Origin: Streptomyces tuirus
GTDB lineage: Bacteria > Actinomycetota > Actinomycetes > Streptomycetales > Streptomycetaceae
Length of the DNA stretch: 64,000 bases
NCBI RefSeq assembly: GCF_014701095.1
Contig: NZ_AP023439.1
Span: forward strand, 2,034,001-2,098,000
Reading direction: 5' to 3'
Each line of letters starts with the position of its first letter. The first letter of the stretch is position 1. A model generated the notes under the pieces. The model had not been told where the DNA came from, searched no databases, and was given only the letters and a program-made list of their open reading frames with translations. This document shows, piece by piece, positions 34,374 to 42,846 of this stretch. The position numbers and the translations under genes were made by a program.

Positions 34374-35119
34374 TTGGCGTCCGCCCCGGTGTCGGCCAGA
34401 CGCGGCAGGTGCGGCTTGGTCGCGTACGCCACGAAGCTCTTGCCGATCAGCGGGTTGAGCGCCCGCTCGGCGACCCGGGTGGCCAGCGGCTTCTTCATGA
34501 TGTCCCAGACGAGCAGCTTGTGGTACGCCCGTACCGGCAGCGCCTTGTCGTTGTCGACGCCGAACGCGCACTTGAGCCACCAGTAGGGCGAGTGCAGGGC
34601 GTGGGCGTGGTGGGTGCCGTAGGGCTCCAGGCCGGCCTCGCGGATCTTCCGCAGCAGTTCGTCCGCCTTGTAGATGCGGATGTGGCCGCCCTCGACCTCG
34701 TGGTAGGCGTCGGAGAGGCTCCAGCAGACCTTCTCGGGGCCGTAGCGCGGGACGGTGACAGCGATGCGTCCGCCGGGCTTCAGCACCCGCACCATCTCCG
34801 CGAGGACGCCCTTGTCGTCCGGGATGTGCTCCATCACCTCGGAGATGATGACGACGTCGAAGGACTCGTCGGGGAAGGGCAGCGCGAGGGCGTCGCCCTC
34901 CATCGCCGTGGCGGTGGCGCCCTCGGGGGCCTCGCCGGCTTCCTTCATCGCCGCGAACCACTTCGCGACCTCGCGGATCTCCTCGGCGTTCTGGTCCAGC
35001 GCCACGACCTGCGCGCCACGCCGGTAGCACTCGAAGGCGTGCCGCCCGGCACCGCAGCCGAGATCCAGGACGCGATCACCCGGGGCGAGCGGGAACCGGG
35101 AGAAGTCGACGGTCAGCAC
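34370..35119 (-). CDS. Class I SAM-dependent methyltransferase (Methyltransf_11 type)
   Basis: The protein has 249 residues. Motif I is DRVLDLGCGAGRHAFECYRR, motif II QVVALDQNAEEIREV, and the ALPFPDESFDVVIISEVMEH and VLKPGGRIAVTVPRYGPEKV blocks are the standard small-molecule methyltransferase core. The start (GTG at 35119) overlaps the glycosyltransferase gene by 7 bp, and the stop overlaps the toroid gene start. Translational coupling of all three suggests a shared product, such as a methylated glycan or glycolipid. Confidence 0.92.
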   Translation of the reverse strand: MLTVDFSRFPLAPGDRVLDLGCGAGRHAFECYRRGAQVVALDQNAEEIREVAKWFAAMKEAGEAPEGATATAMEGDALALPFPDESFDVVIISEVMEHIPDDKGVLAEMVRVLKPGGRIAVTVPRYGPEKVCWSLSDAYHEVEGGHIRIYKADELLRKIREAGLEPYGTHHAHALHSPYWWLKCAFGVDNDKALPVRAYHKLLVWDIMKKPLATRVAERALNPLIGKSFVAYATKPHLPRLADTGADAK

Positions 35120-36582
35120 GTGGCCCTGCTTTCGGAGTTGACGCCTTCTACATCTGCCGGGGCTGCTGAGACAGCACCCGCTGTGCCTGCGGGTACGGCG
35201 TCTGCCGGGCCCGCGGGGGCTGTGGGGACCGGGCCCGTCGCGAGGGCCGGACGGCCGGAAGCCCGCGGCGCGGCGCGCGTCCCGGCCCTGTCGATCTCCT
35301 CGCGGTAGCGGGCCACCGTGCCCTCCGCCGCCCTGGCCCAGGTGAAGTGGCGCAGCACCCGCTCGCGTCCGGCCGTGCCGAGGCGGGCGCGCAGTTCCGG
35401 GTCGGACAGCAGGCGGCCCAGACCGGCGGCGAGCGCGCCCGCGTCGCCGGGCGGTACCGCCAGGCACGTCTCGCCGTCGCGGCCGGCGACCTCGGGTATG
35501 GCGCCGCCGGTCGTGGCGAGCAGGGGCGTGCCCGTCGCCATGGCCTCGGCGGCCGGGAGCGAGAAGCCCTCGTAGAGCGACGGCACGCACGCGACCTGCG
35601 CGGAGCGCACGAGGTCGACGAGCTCCGCGTCGGAGATGCCCTTGACGAACTCGACGGCGTCGGCGAGGCCGTAGCGCTCCATCGCCTGGGCGACCGGTCC
35701 TTCGGTGGGCCGCTTGCCGACGACGACGAGATGGGCGCCGGGGTGCTCGGTCCGGGCCTTGGCCAGCGCCTCGACGAGGTGCACCAGGCCCTTCAGCGGC
35801 ACGTCGGCGCTGGACGTCGTCACGATCCGGCCCGGCACGACCGGCACCGACGGATCCGGCGAGAACAGGTCGGTGTCGGCGCCGATGTGGACCACGTGGA
35901 TGCGGTCCCGCCGGACGCCGAGGTGGTCGACGATCTCCTGTTGCGAGGTGCCGGACACGGTGAGCACGGACGGCAGCCGGCGCGCGACGCGCTTCTGCAT
36001 GCGCGTGAAGCCGTACCAGCGCCGCACCGAGGCGCGCCGCTTCCAGCCGTCCGCCGCGTCCAGCTCCAACTGCCGGTCGACGGTGATGGGGTGGTGGATG
36101 GTCGTCACCAGGGGCGCGCCGACATCGCCCAGCAGGCCGTAGCCGAGGGTCTGGTTGTCGTGCACGACGTCGAACTCACCGCGGCGGGCGCGCAGGTGAC
36201 GGCGGGCGCGCAGCGAGAACGTCAGCGGTTCCGGGAAGCCGCCCGTCCACATGGTCGCGACTTCCAGCGCGTCGATCCAGTCGCGGTACTCGCCGCGCCC
36301 CGGCGTGCGGAAGGGGTCCGGCTGGCGGTACAGGTCGAGGCTGGGGAGCTCGGTGAGGCTCAGCCCGTCGTAGCCCTCGTCGAGGACGGGATACGGCTGG
36401 GAACCGATGACCTCGACCCGGTGGCCCAGGCGGGCCAGTTCGCGCGAGAGGTGCCGGACATAGACGCCCTGTCCGCCGCAGAACGGGTTCCCTTTATAGG
36501 TCAGGAGCGCGATGTTGAGCGGTCGCAAGCCGTCGGAAGCGGGGTCCTGAGGAGCCCCGGCCTGACTGGCCTCAGCGGTCAC
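35113..36582 (-). CDS. GT4-family glycosyltransferase
   Basis: The protein has 489 residues. The N-domain has KGNPFCGGQGVYVRHLSREL and LGHRVEVIGSQPYPVLDEGY, and the C-domain has the donor site SLYEGFSLPAAEAMATGTPL, the EX7E motif of GT-B retaining enzymes. The last 50 residues are Ala/Pro-rich and variable. It retains the trehalose- and mannosyl-transferase-like layout, with sugar and acceptor unknown. GTG at 36582 is 55 bp from a KstR-like operator it shares with the divergent TetR gene. It leads the three-gene overlapping operon. Confidence 0.93.
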   Translation of the reverse strand: MTAEASQAGAPQDPASDGLRPLNIALLTYKGNPFCGGQGVYVRHLSRELARLGHRVEVIGSQPYPVLDEGYDGLSLTELPSLDLYRQPDPFRTPGRGEYRDWIDALEVATMWTGGFPEPLTFSLRARRHLRARRGEFDVVHDNQTLGYGLLGDVGAPLVTTIHHPITVDRQLELDAADGWKRRASVRRWYGFTRMQKRVARRLPSVLTVSGTSQQEIVDHLGVRRDRIHVVHIGADTDLFSPDPSVPVVPGRIVTTSSADVPLKGLVHLVEALAKARTEHPGAHLVVVGKRPTEGPVAQAMERYGLADAVEFVKGISDAELVDLVRSAQVACVPSLYEGFSLPAAEAMATGTPLLATTGGAIPEVAGRDGETCLAVPPGDAGALAAGLGRLLSDPELRARLGTAGRERVLRHFTWARAAEGTVARYREEIDRAGTRAAPRASGRPALATGPVPTAPAGPADAVPAGTAGAVSAAPADVEGVNSESRATC

Positions 36583-36636
36583 TCTGGGCCCCCTTCTCCC
36601 TGCACGGTCCCGCGAGATTACGCCGGGACGCTAATC

Positions 36637-36650
36637 TAGAACAAGTTTCA
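36637..36650. promoter_or_regulatory. KstR-like operator between the TetR gene and the GT4 operon
   Basis: TAGAACAAGTTTCA matches TnnAACnnGTTnnA exactly, inside TCTAGAACAAGTTTCAGA. It is 144 bp upstream of the chosen TetR start and 55 bp upstream of the GT4 start, so it could serve autoregulation and the divergent operon. Confidence 0.75.
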
Positions 36651-36793
36651 GACTTGATCGTCCGGAGGCTCTGAATCTACCGGCAGGTAAGGGTGCTGTG
36701 AGCGGTGGATCAGGTGATTCACGCCACGACCGGCGCCGTGCCATGCTGTGTGATCATTCGTCCTCACGGACGGTCACGGAACGGGACCGACCC

Positions 36794-37453
36794 ATGCCCG
36801 CAGAAGCCAAGGTGAGCGCCAAGGTGAACAAGCCGGCCAAGGTGGAAGCCAGAGCGGCAGTGCCCGCCTCCCCGCCTCTCACGGAGCGGCAGGAGGCCCG
36901 CCGCCGCCGCATCCTGCACGCGAGTGCCCAGCTGGCGAGCCGGGGTGGCTTCGACGCCGTGCAGATGCGCGAGGTCGCGGAGTCCTCCCAGGTGGCGCTC
37001 GGCACGCTGTACCGCTACTTCCCGTCCAAGATCCACCTGCTGGTCGCCACCATGCAGGATCAGTTGGAGCACATGCACGGCACGCTGCGCAAGAAGCCCC
37101 CGCAGGGCGAGACCGCGGCCGAGCGGGTCGCGGAGACGCTGATGCGGGCCTTCCGGGCGTTGCAGCGCGAGCCGCATCTGGCCGACGCGATGGTCCGCGC
37201 GCTGACGTTCGCCGACCGCAGCGTGAGCCCGGAGGTCGACCAGGTCTCCCGGCAGACGACGGCGATCATCCTGGACGCGATGGGCCAGGAGAACCCGACC
37301 CCGGAGCAGTTGTCGGCGGTCCGGGTCATCGAGCACACCTGGCACTCGGCGCTGATCACCTGGTTGTCGGGCCGCGCCTCGATCGCCCAGGTGAAGATCG
37401 ACATCGAGACGGTGTGCCGCCTGATCGACCTGACGGCGCCGGCCACCGCATAA
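36794..37453 (+). CDS. TetR-family regulator resembling KstR
   Basis: The protein has 219 residues. After a basic, Ala/Lys-rich N-terminus comes the HTH (ARRRRILHASAQLASRGGFD, AVQMREVAESSQVALGTLYR, YFPSKIHLLVATMQDQ). This HTH, with AVQMR, VALGTLYRYFPSK and HLLV, strongly recalls mycobacterial KstR, the repressor of cholesterol catabolism genes induced by a CoA thioester of a steroid side-chain intermediate. I chose ATG at 36794. GTG at 36698 and ATG at 36743 are alternatives. Its own upstream region and four other promoters in the window carry KstR-box sequences. A TPP riboswitch faces its 3' end. Confidence 0.88.
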   Translation: MPAEAKVSAKVNKPAKVEARAAVPASPPLTERQEARRRRILHASAQLASRGGFDAVQMREVAESSQVALGTLYRYFPSKIHLLVATMQDQLEHMHGTLRKKPPQGETAAERVAETLMRAFRALQREPHLADAMVRALTFADRSVSPEVDQVSRQTTAIILDAMGQENPTPEQLSAVRVIEHTWHSALITWLSGRASIAQVKIDIETVCRLIDLTAPATA

Positions 37454-37482
37454 CCCCCGGGCACGACAAGGACCTACGAGAC

Positions 37483-37607
37483 GGGTTCCCTTCGCCGGCA
37501 TGGTCCGGATCAGGTGGTGGGGGTCGCCTTCCGGTCGCCGGGCCTTTCGGCCCTGCGGCCTTCCGGCCTCTCAGCCCTACCGTCGCAGTCGGCACCAGCG
37601 GAAGTAC
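37483..37607 (-). promoter_or_regulatory. TPP (THI-box) riboswitch without an evident downstream gene
   Basis: On the minus strand the sequence holds the two conserved TPP elements: TAGGGCTGAGAGG, then a variable hairpin (GGCCGGAAGGCC and neighbours), then ACCTGATCCGGACCATGCCG followed by GCGAAGGGAA. These are the invariant pyrimidine- and pyrophosphate-sensor loops of the aptamer, with a GGTGCC 5' strand and P1 near TTCC/GGGAA. Transcription would continue leftwards across the 3' half of the TetR gene in antisense. No minus-strand ORF follows until 36582. A promoter candidate lies upstream (TTTCAT, 16 bp, TATGCT at about 37704-37677). Confidence 0.88.
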
Positions 37608-37730
37608 TGACTTCGCTTCTCGCCGATGTCGGCTACTCCGGTCGGACTCCCTCACTCGCCTCGTAGGCCGACTTCCAGCATAGAACGCCCAAAGCGGAAT
37701 GAAACCCCCACCATCATGATTCTTCGGGCG

Positions 37731-37964
37731 CTACTCCTCCGGTGGGAACACCGCCTCCCCGCTGTCCCCGAGCGTGATCGTGATCGCCTCGGTAGGGCAG
37801 CTCTCCGCCGCCTCCAGCACCCGCTCGTTCGCGTCCATGTCGGGAGCGACGGGATGGGACTGGCGGGCGGCGTCCAGGTGGAAGCCGCCCGGCGCGTGGT
37901 GGAGGCACTGCGCGGAGCCGATGCACAGGGAGCGGTCGACCTCGACGTGCCAGCGGTCGCCCAT
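37731..37964 (-). CDS. [3Fe-4S]-type ferredoxin
   Basis: The protein has 77 residues with cysteines at 14, 20 and 56 (CIGSAQC and ESCPTEAI). The serine/alanine-containing CxxxxxC lacks the second cysteine of a 4Fe-4S motif, which is the usual sign of a 3Fe-4S ferredoxin that passes electrons to actinobacterial P450s. I chose ATG at 37964. GTG at 37970 overlaps the ALDH stop. It follows the ALDH gene directly, in an operon with a KstR-like box, so the CYP125-like P450 at 48.5 kb is a likely partner. Confidence 0.92.
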   Translation of the reverse strand: MGDRWHVEVDRSLCIGSAQCLHHAPGGFHLDAARQSHPVAPDMDANERVLEAAESCPTEAITITLGDSGEAVFPPEE

Positions 37965-37966
37965 CG

Positions 37967-39418
37967 TCACGCGTCCGCCGGGAGGTGGATCATCTTGTGC
38001 TCCAGGTACTCGCCGTACCCCTCGGGCCCGAACTCCCGTCCCAGGCCCGAGTTCTTGTAGCCGCCGAAGGGGCCCAGCATGTCCAGGCTGAAGGTGTTGA
38101 CCGAGTAGGTGCCCGTCCGGACCTGCCGGGCGATGTCGATGCCGTGCTCGACGTCCGCGGTCCAGACGCTGCCGCTCAGCCTGTAGTCGGAGTCGTTGGC
38201 GATCTTCACGGCGTCGGACTCGTCGTCGTAGGGGAGCAGGCAGATCACCGGGCCGAAGATCTCCTCGCGGGCGATGCGCATGGAGTTGTCGACGTCGCCG
38301 AAGAGGGTCGGTTCGACGTACCAGCCGCGCTCCAGGCCGGCGGGGCGTCCACCGCCGGTGAGGATCTTGGCGCCTTCCTCCTGCCCGATGCGGATGTAGT
38401 CGAGGTTGCGCCGCTGCTGCCGCCGGGCGACCAGCGGGCCGACCTGGGTGGCCGGGTCCAGCGGGTCGCCGACGGTCAGGGCGCCCGCCGCGGCGGCGAG
38501 GGCGTGGGCGAACTCGTCGTAGCGGGAGCGCGGCAGGAGGATGCGGGTCTGGGCGACGCAGGCCTGGCCGTTGTTCATCCAGGCCGCGGGGGCGATGCCC
38601 GCGACGGCGGTCTCGAGGTCCGCGTCGGGCAGGACGACGGCCGCGGACTTGCCGCCCAGTTCGAGCGTCACGCGGGTGAGGTTGCGGGCGGCGACCTCCA
38701 TCACGCGCTTGCCGGCCGCGACCGACCCGGTGAAGGAGACCTTGTCGATGCCGGGGTGGCCGACCAGGTACTCGCTGACGTCCCGGCCGGCGGGCAGGAT
38801 CGACAGCACGCCCTCCGGCAGCCCGGCCTCGCGGGCGATCTCGCCGAGGAGACAGGCGTCGAGCGGGGACTCGGGCGAGGGCTTGAGGACGGCCGTGCAG
38901 CCGGTGAGCAGCGCGGGGGCGAGCTTGGCGGCGGCGACGAACTGCGGGACGTTCCAGGGGACCACGGCGGCCACGACCCCGACGGGCTCGCGCCGCACGA
39001 GGATCCTGCCCAGGACGCCGTCGCGCCGCTCCTCGTGGGTGAAACTCCGGGCGACCGTGATCGCCGAGTCCCAGACCATCACCGCGCCGAGGGCCTGGGC
39101 GAGGACGCTCCAGGAGTACGGCGAGCCGTTCTGGGCGGAGATCACACGGGCGATCTCGTCGTGCCGTACGGCGAGGGCGTCCTTGATCCGGCCCACGGCC
39201 TCGATCCGCTCGTCGAGGCTCATCCGCGGCCAGGGCCCCTCGTCGAACGCCCGCCGCGCCGCCGCCACGGCCCGGTCCACATCCGCCGTCGAGGCGTGCG
39301 GGACGCGTCCGATGACCTCCTCGGTGTGCGGCGAGACGACCTCGATGACGTCCTGGCCCAGGGGGTCGGTCAACTCCCCGCCGATGAACAGCTGTCCGTG
39401 TTCCACGAGCTCGGTCAT
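37967..39418 (-). CDS. NAD(P)-dependent aldehyde dehydrogenase
   Basis: The protein has 483 residues. The catalytic Cys is in NNGQACVAQTRI, the general-base Glu in VTLELGGKSAAVV, and the Asn motif in VPWNVPQF. It oxidises an aldehyde to the acid. Most similar annotated relatives are betaine- or aryl-aldehyde dehydrogenases, so the substrate is uncertain. ATG at 39418 is 110 bp from a KstR-like operator. With the ferredoxin it forms a two-gene operon, divergent from the MBL hydrolase. In a steroid-like pathway it would convert the C26 aldehyde to the C26 acid. Confidence 0.93.
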   Translation of the reverse strand: MTELVEHGQLFIGGELTDPLGQDVIEVVSPHTEEVIGRVPHASTADVDRAVAAARRAFDEGPWPRMSLDERIEAVGRIKDALAVRHDEIARVISAQNGSPYSWSVLAQALGAVMVWDSAITVARSFTHEERRDGVLGRILVRREPVGVVAAVVPWNVPQFVAAAKLAPALLTGCTAVLKPSPESPLDACLLGEIAREAGLPEGVLSILPAGRDVSEYLVGHPGIDKVSFTGSVAAGKRVMEVAARNLTRVTLELGGKSAAVVLPDADLETAVAGIAPAAWMNNGQACVAQTRILLPRSRYDEFAHALAAAAGALTVGDPLDPATQVGPLVARRQQRRNLDYIRIGQEEGAKILTGGGRPAGLERGWYVEPTLFGDVDNSMRIAREEIFGPVICLLPYDDESDAVKIANDSDYRLSGSVWTADVEHGIDIARQVRTGTYSVNTFSLDMLGPFGGYKNSGLGREFGPEGYGEYLEHKMIHLPADA

Positions 39419-39527
39419 GGCCGACTGCCTCCCCGGGAGCATTTTCTGACGGCTCATCAGATACGCCCACTGATACCAGCCCCGCCCCGAGGAGTCCACG
39501 GACCGCGCACCACCGGAAGACCCCCAT

Positions 39528-39541
39528 TGGAACTCGTTCTA
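39528..39541. promoter_or_regulatory. KstR-like operator between ALDH-ferredoxin and the MBL hydrolase
   Basis: TGGAACTCGTTCTA matches TnnAACnnGTTnnA exactly. A -10-like TATAGT lies 3 bp to its right at 39544, so binding here would occlude the plus-strand promoter. Confidence 0.75.
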
Positions 39542-39576
39542 GTTATAGTGACGGGGAGTCGGCGACAGGGGAGCCC

Positions 39577-40602
39577 ATGACACAGGTGACCGACCACGGC
39601 GGAGGCGTCCGCTCCCTGCAGGTCCCGATCCCGGACAACCCGCTCGGCCACACGCTGGTGTACGTCGTCGACACCGACCGCGGCCCGGTGCTGATCGACA
39701 CCGGCTGGGACGACCCGGACTCCTGGGACACCCTCACGGAGGGCCTCACGGCCTGCGGCACCTCGGCCGCCGAGATCCACGGCGTGGTCATCACCCACCA
39801 CCACCCGGACCACCACGGGCTGTCCGGCCGGGTCCGTCAGGCGTCGGGCGCGTGGATCGCGATGCACGCGGCGGACACCGCGGTCGTACGGCGGACCCGG
39901 GAGGCCCGCCCCGAGCGCTGGTTCACGTACATGGCGGCCAAGCTCACCGCCGCCGGTGCGCCCGAGGAGCACATCGCGCCCCTGCGGCAGCCCCGCCACC
40001 GCACCCTGCCCGGCCTCTCCCCCGCCCTGCCCGACCGCGACATCGCCCCCGGCGAACTCCTGGCACTGCCCGGCCGCCGGCTGCGCGCGATCTGGACCCC
40101 GGGGCACACGCCGGGCCATGTCTGCCTCCACCTGGAGGAGGACCATCCGGCCCGGCTCCCGGGCCGGGGGCGCCTGTTCTCCGGCGACCACCTGCTGCCC
40201 GAGATCACCCCGCACATCGGCCTCTACGAGGATCCCGAGGACACCACGGTCACCGACCCCCTGGGCGACTACCTCGACTCCCTGGAACGCGTCGGCCGGC
40301 TGGCCCCCGCCGAGATCCTCCCGGCCCACCAGTACCCGTTCTCCGACGCCGGCGCCCGCGTACGGGAGTTGCTCACCCACCACGAGTCCCGCCTGACCGG
40401 CCTGCTGGCCCTGCTCGCCGAGCCCCTCACCCCCTGGCAGCTCGCCGAGCGCATGGAGTGGAACCGTCCCTGGTCCGAGATCCCGTACGGCTCCCGCACC
40501 ATCGCCGTCTCGGAGGCCGAGGCGCATCTGCGGCGCCTGGTGAAGCTGGGACGGGCGGAGGCGGTGCCGGGGAGCGAGCCGGTGACATACGTGGCGGTGT
40601 GA
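39577..40602 (+). CDS. MBL-fold metallo-hydrolase
   Basis: The protein has 341 residues. The metal site is GVVITHHHPDHHGLSGRV (HxHxDH), with the later WTPGHTPGHVCLHLEED, LFSGDHLLPEITPHIG and ILPAHQYPF supplying further ligands. The C-terminal helical extension (LAERMEWNRPWSEIPYGSRT) is typical of the acyl-CoA thioesterase-like or hydroxyacylglutathione hydrolase-like LACTB2 group. It is probably a thioester or ester hydrolase. It begins 36 bp after a KstR-like operator and is divergent from the ALDH-ferredoxin operon, so a role in CoA-thioester turnover is plausible. Confidence 0.9.
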   Translation: MTQVTDHGGGVRSLQVPIPDNPLGHTLVYVVDTDRGPVLIDTGWDDPDSWDTLTEGLTACGTSAAEIHGVVITHHHPDHHGLSGRVRQASGAWIAMHAADTAVVRRTREARPERWFTYMAAKLTAAGAPEEHIAPLRQPRHRTLPGLSPALPDRDIAPGELLALPGRRLRAIWTPGHTPGHVCLHLEEDHPARLPGRGRLFSGDHLLPEITPHIGLYEDPEDTTVTDPLGDYLDSLERVGRLAPAEILPAHQYPFSDAGARVRELLTHHESRLTGLLALLAEPLTPWQLAERMEWNRPWSEIPYGSRTIAVSEAEAHLRRLVKLGRAEAVPGSEPVTYVAV

Positions 40603-40722
40603 GAGGGCCGCCCAGTCCGGCTCGGACTGCGAGGACTCCGGCCGAACGTGCCCGCGTCATACGGCCCTTGACGCTGTGCGGCGCCCCTAGGATGGTCGGA
40701 AGCAACGCTCGCACCGGGAGAG

Positions 40723-41634
40723 ATGCCCATGGGCACCGAAGAGGCCGCACGCACGACGACCGGCGGCGGGGCCCTGGACGGCGGGTGCGCCGGGCCCATG
40801 GTGCCGCGCCTGGCCCTCGGCGCCCGGCTGCGCGCCCTGCGGGAGGAGCGGGGCATCGGCCGGGCGGACGCGGGGCACGTCATCCGCGCCTCCCCTTCCA
40901 AGATCAGCCGGATGGAAGCCGGCCGCCACGGCTTCAAGCTGCGCGACGTCGCCGATCTGCTCACCCTCTACGGCGTCACGGACGAGGCCGAGCGCGCCAC
41001 GCTGATGGCGCTGGCCGAGCAGGCCAACACCCCTGCCTGGTGGCGGTCGTACAGCGATGTCGTGCCCGCCTGGACGCAGACCTATCTCGGGGCCGAGCAG
41101 GCGGCGAGCCTCATCCGCTGCTTCCGGGTGCAGCGCGTCCCCGGCCTGTTGCAGACCGCCGACTACGCCCGGGCCGCCGTGCGGCTCGTGCACCCGGACG
41201 CCGGTGCGGCCGAGATCGACCGCCGGGTCGCCCTGCGGATGGCCCGCCAGCGGATCCTGCACCGGCAGCCGGCGACCCGGCTGTGGGCGGTGATCGACGA
41301 GGCGGCGCTGCGCCGCCCGCTGGGGGGCCTCCAGGTCATGCGGGACCAGCTCAGGCATCTCATCGACATCTGCGCGCTCCCGCACGTGACCGTGCAGATC
41401 CTGCCGTTCACCGCCGGCGCCCACGCGGCGGAGGGCGGCCCGGTCACCATTCTGCGGCTGCCCGGCGGGCAGTTGCCCGACGTGGTCTACCTGGAGCAGC
41501 TCACCGGCGCCCTCTACCCCGACCGGCCGGCCGAGATCGAGTGCTACTGGGACGCCATGAACCGGCTGGTGGTCGAAGCCGAGTCGCCGGACGAGACTCC
41601 GACCATCCTGCACCGCGTCCTTCAGGAGACCTGA
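40723..41634 (+). CDS. XRE-family regulator with a DUF5753 (Scr1-type) domain
   Basis: The protein has 303 residues. The HTH is near residues 30-90 (LGARLRALREERGIGRADAG, then RASPSKISRMEAGRHGFKLR), followed by the DUF5753 domain with RVQRVPGLLQTADYARA and VQILPFTAGAHAAEGGPVTI. Streptomyces carries dozens of such WhiJ/Scr1-like regulators, usually with a small DUF397 partner. None is adjacent here. Instead a DUF574 methyltransferase gene converges on its 3' end 3 bp away. The start may be ATG at 40723 or 40729. Confidence 0.9.
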   Translation: MPMGTEEAARTTTGGGALDGGCAGPMVPRLALGARLRALREERGIGRADAGHVIRASPSKISRMEAGRHGFKLRDVADLLTLYGVTDEAERATLMALAEQANTPAWWRSYSDVVPAWTQTYLGAEQAASLIRCFRVQRVPGLLQTADYARAAVRLVHPDAGAAEIDRRVALRMARQRILHRQPATRLWAVIDEAALRRPLGGLQVMRDQLRHLIDICALPHVTVQILPFTAGAHAAEGGPVTILRLPGGQLPDVVYLEQLTGALYPDRPAEIECYWDAMNRLVVEAESPDETPTILHRVLQET

Positions 41635-41637
41635 GGC

Positions 41638-42435
41638 TCAGCGCTTGAGGGCGACGCCGCCGTACTGGTGCACCTCCGCGGGCAGGCCCAGGGCCGCCGC
41701 GTCGGGACGCCAGCGGGAGCAGGAGGCCACGCCCGGGTCGAGCAGCTCCAGGCCGTCGAAGTAGCGGGCGATCTGCTCGGGGCTGCGCAGGATGTACGGG
41801 CTGGAGCCGCCGTCGTTGTACTGCTGGATGGCCCGGACGTAGTCCTCGCTGGTGTCGGTGGAGTCGTACTGCACGAGGTAGCTGCCGGGGGGCAGGGCGT
41901 CCACCAGCTGCCGCACGATCGAGCGGGCCTCGTCGTCGTCCTCGATGTGGCCCAGGATGCCCATCAGCATGAGGGCGACGGGCTGGTCGAAGTCGAGTGT
42001 CCTCCCGGCCTCCCGGACGATGGCGCCGGGGTCGCGCAGGTCGGCGTCGACGTAGTTGGTGACGCCCTCCGGGGTGCTGGTGAGCACGGCGCGGGCGTGG
42101 GCCAGCACCAGCGGGTCGTTGTCGACGTAGACGATCCGGCTCTCCGGGGCCACCCGCTGGGCGATCTGGTGGGTGTTGTCCACATTGGGCAGGCCGGTGC
42201 CGACGTCCAGGAACTGGCGGATGCCCTCTTCGGCGGCGAGATGGCGCACGGCGCGGGCGAGGAAGTAGCGGGCGGCACGGGCGCCGGTCTCGATCCCGGG
42301 GAAGACCTCACGGAACGCGTCACCGGCCGCCCGGTCGACCTCGTAGTTGTCCTTCCCGCCCAGCCAGTAGTTCCAGATCCGGGCCGAGTGCGGCACCGAG
42401 GTGTCGATCTTGGGGAACGGCTCCTGCTCGGTCAT
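41638..42435 (-). CDS. DUF574 SAM-dependent methyltransferase
   Basis: The protein has 265 residues. The family start is VPHSARIWNYWLGGKDNYEV, then FLDVGTGLPNVDNTHQIAQ (motif I), RIVYVDNDPLVLAHARAVL, LMLMGILGHIEDDDEARSIV and GSYLVQYDSTDTSEDY. DUF574 proteins are abundant in Streptomyces near Scr1-type regulators and have no known substrate. It converges with the XRE gene. It is divergent from the cobalamin operon, whose riboswitch begins about 190 bp upstream. Confidence 0.9.
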   Translation of the reverse strand: MTEQEPFPKIDTSVPHSARIWNYWLGGKDNYEVDRAAGDAFREVFPGIETGARAARYFLARAVRHLAAEEGIRQFLDVGTGLPNVDNTHQIAQRVAPESRIVYVDNDPLVLAHARAVLTSTPEGVTNYVDADLRDPGAIVREAGRTLDFDQPVALMLMGILGHIEDDDEARSIVRQLVDALPPGSYLVQYDSTDTSEDYVRAIQQYNDGGSSPYILRSPEQIARYFDGLELLDPGVASCSRWRPDAAALGLPAEVHQYGGVALKR

Positions 42436-42624
42436 GGACGCTCCTGAGTGTGTGGTCGAGGACACCCCACGGTAGCCGGTCGGCACCCCGGCGAGGATCA
42501 ACTCCTGCGCAGTACCAGGGAGTTCCACGGTTCCGCCTCGGTCGCCCTCACCACCGGTCCGGCGGCCCCGTGCCGCGAGGCCCAGGGGCCCTCGGCCCGA
42601 TTCCTACGTGCGGGTACAGTGAGC

Positions 42625-42790
42625 GGGTCGTCATCACCCGTACGGGGGAAAGCCGGTGCAATTCCGGCGCTGACCCGCAACCGTGAACCGCCCGCGGCGG
42701 TGAGCCGGATCGCTCCGTACGGTTCGTGACCGGCTCACGTGTCCCGGCAGTCCGCCGGTGCACGGCACCGTCGAGGTATACGGAGCCGAG
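42625..42790 (+). promoter_or_regulatory. Cobalamin (B12) riboswitch
   Basis: The conserved core is visible: GGGGGAAAGCCGGTGCAATT, CCGGCGCTGACCCGCAACCG, TGAACCGCC, and a later GCCGGA and CCGGCAGTC arm. These are the G-box and the receptor core of the AdoCbl/MeCbl aptamer. A -10 hexamer candidate (TACAGT) lies at 42615. It sits 57 bp before the first gene of an ECF-type uptake operon, and should turn the operon off at high cobalamin. The 3' boundary is approximate. Confidence 0.9.
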
Positions 42791-42846
42791 CCGCCGGGGT
42801 GTCCCGTGCTGCCCGGCTCCCCCACAGGGAGAGGCACCCGCCGATC

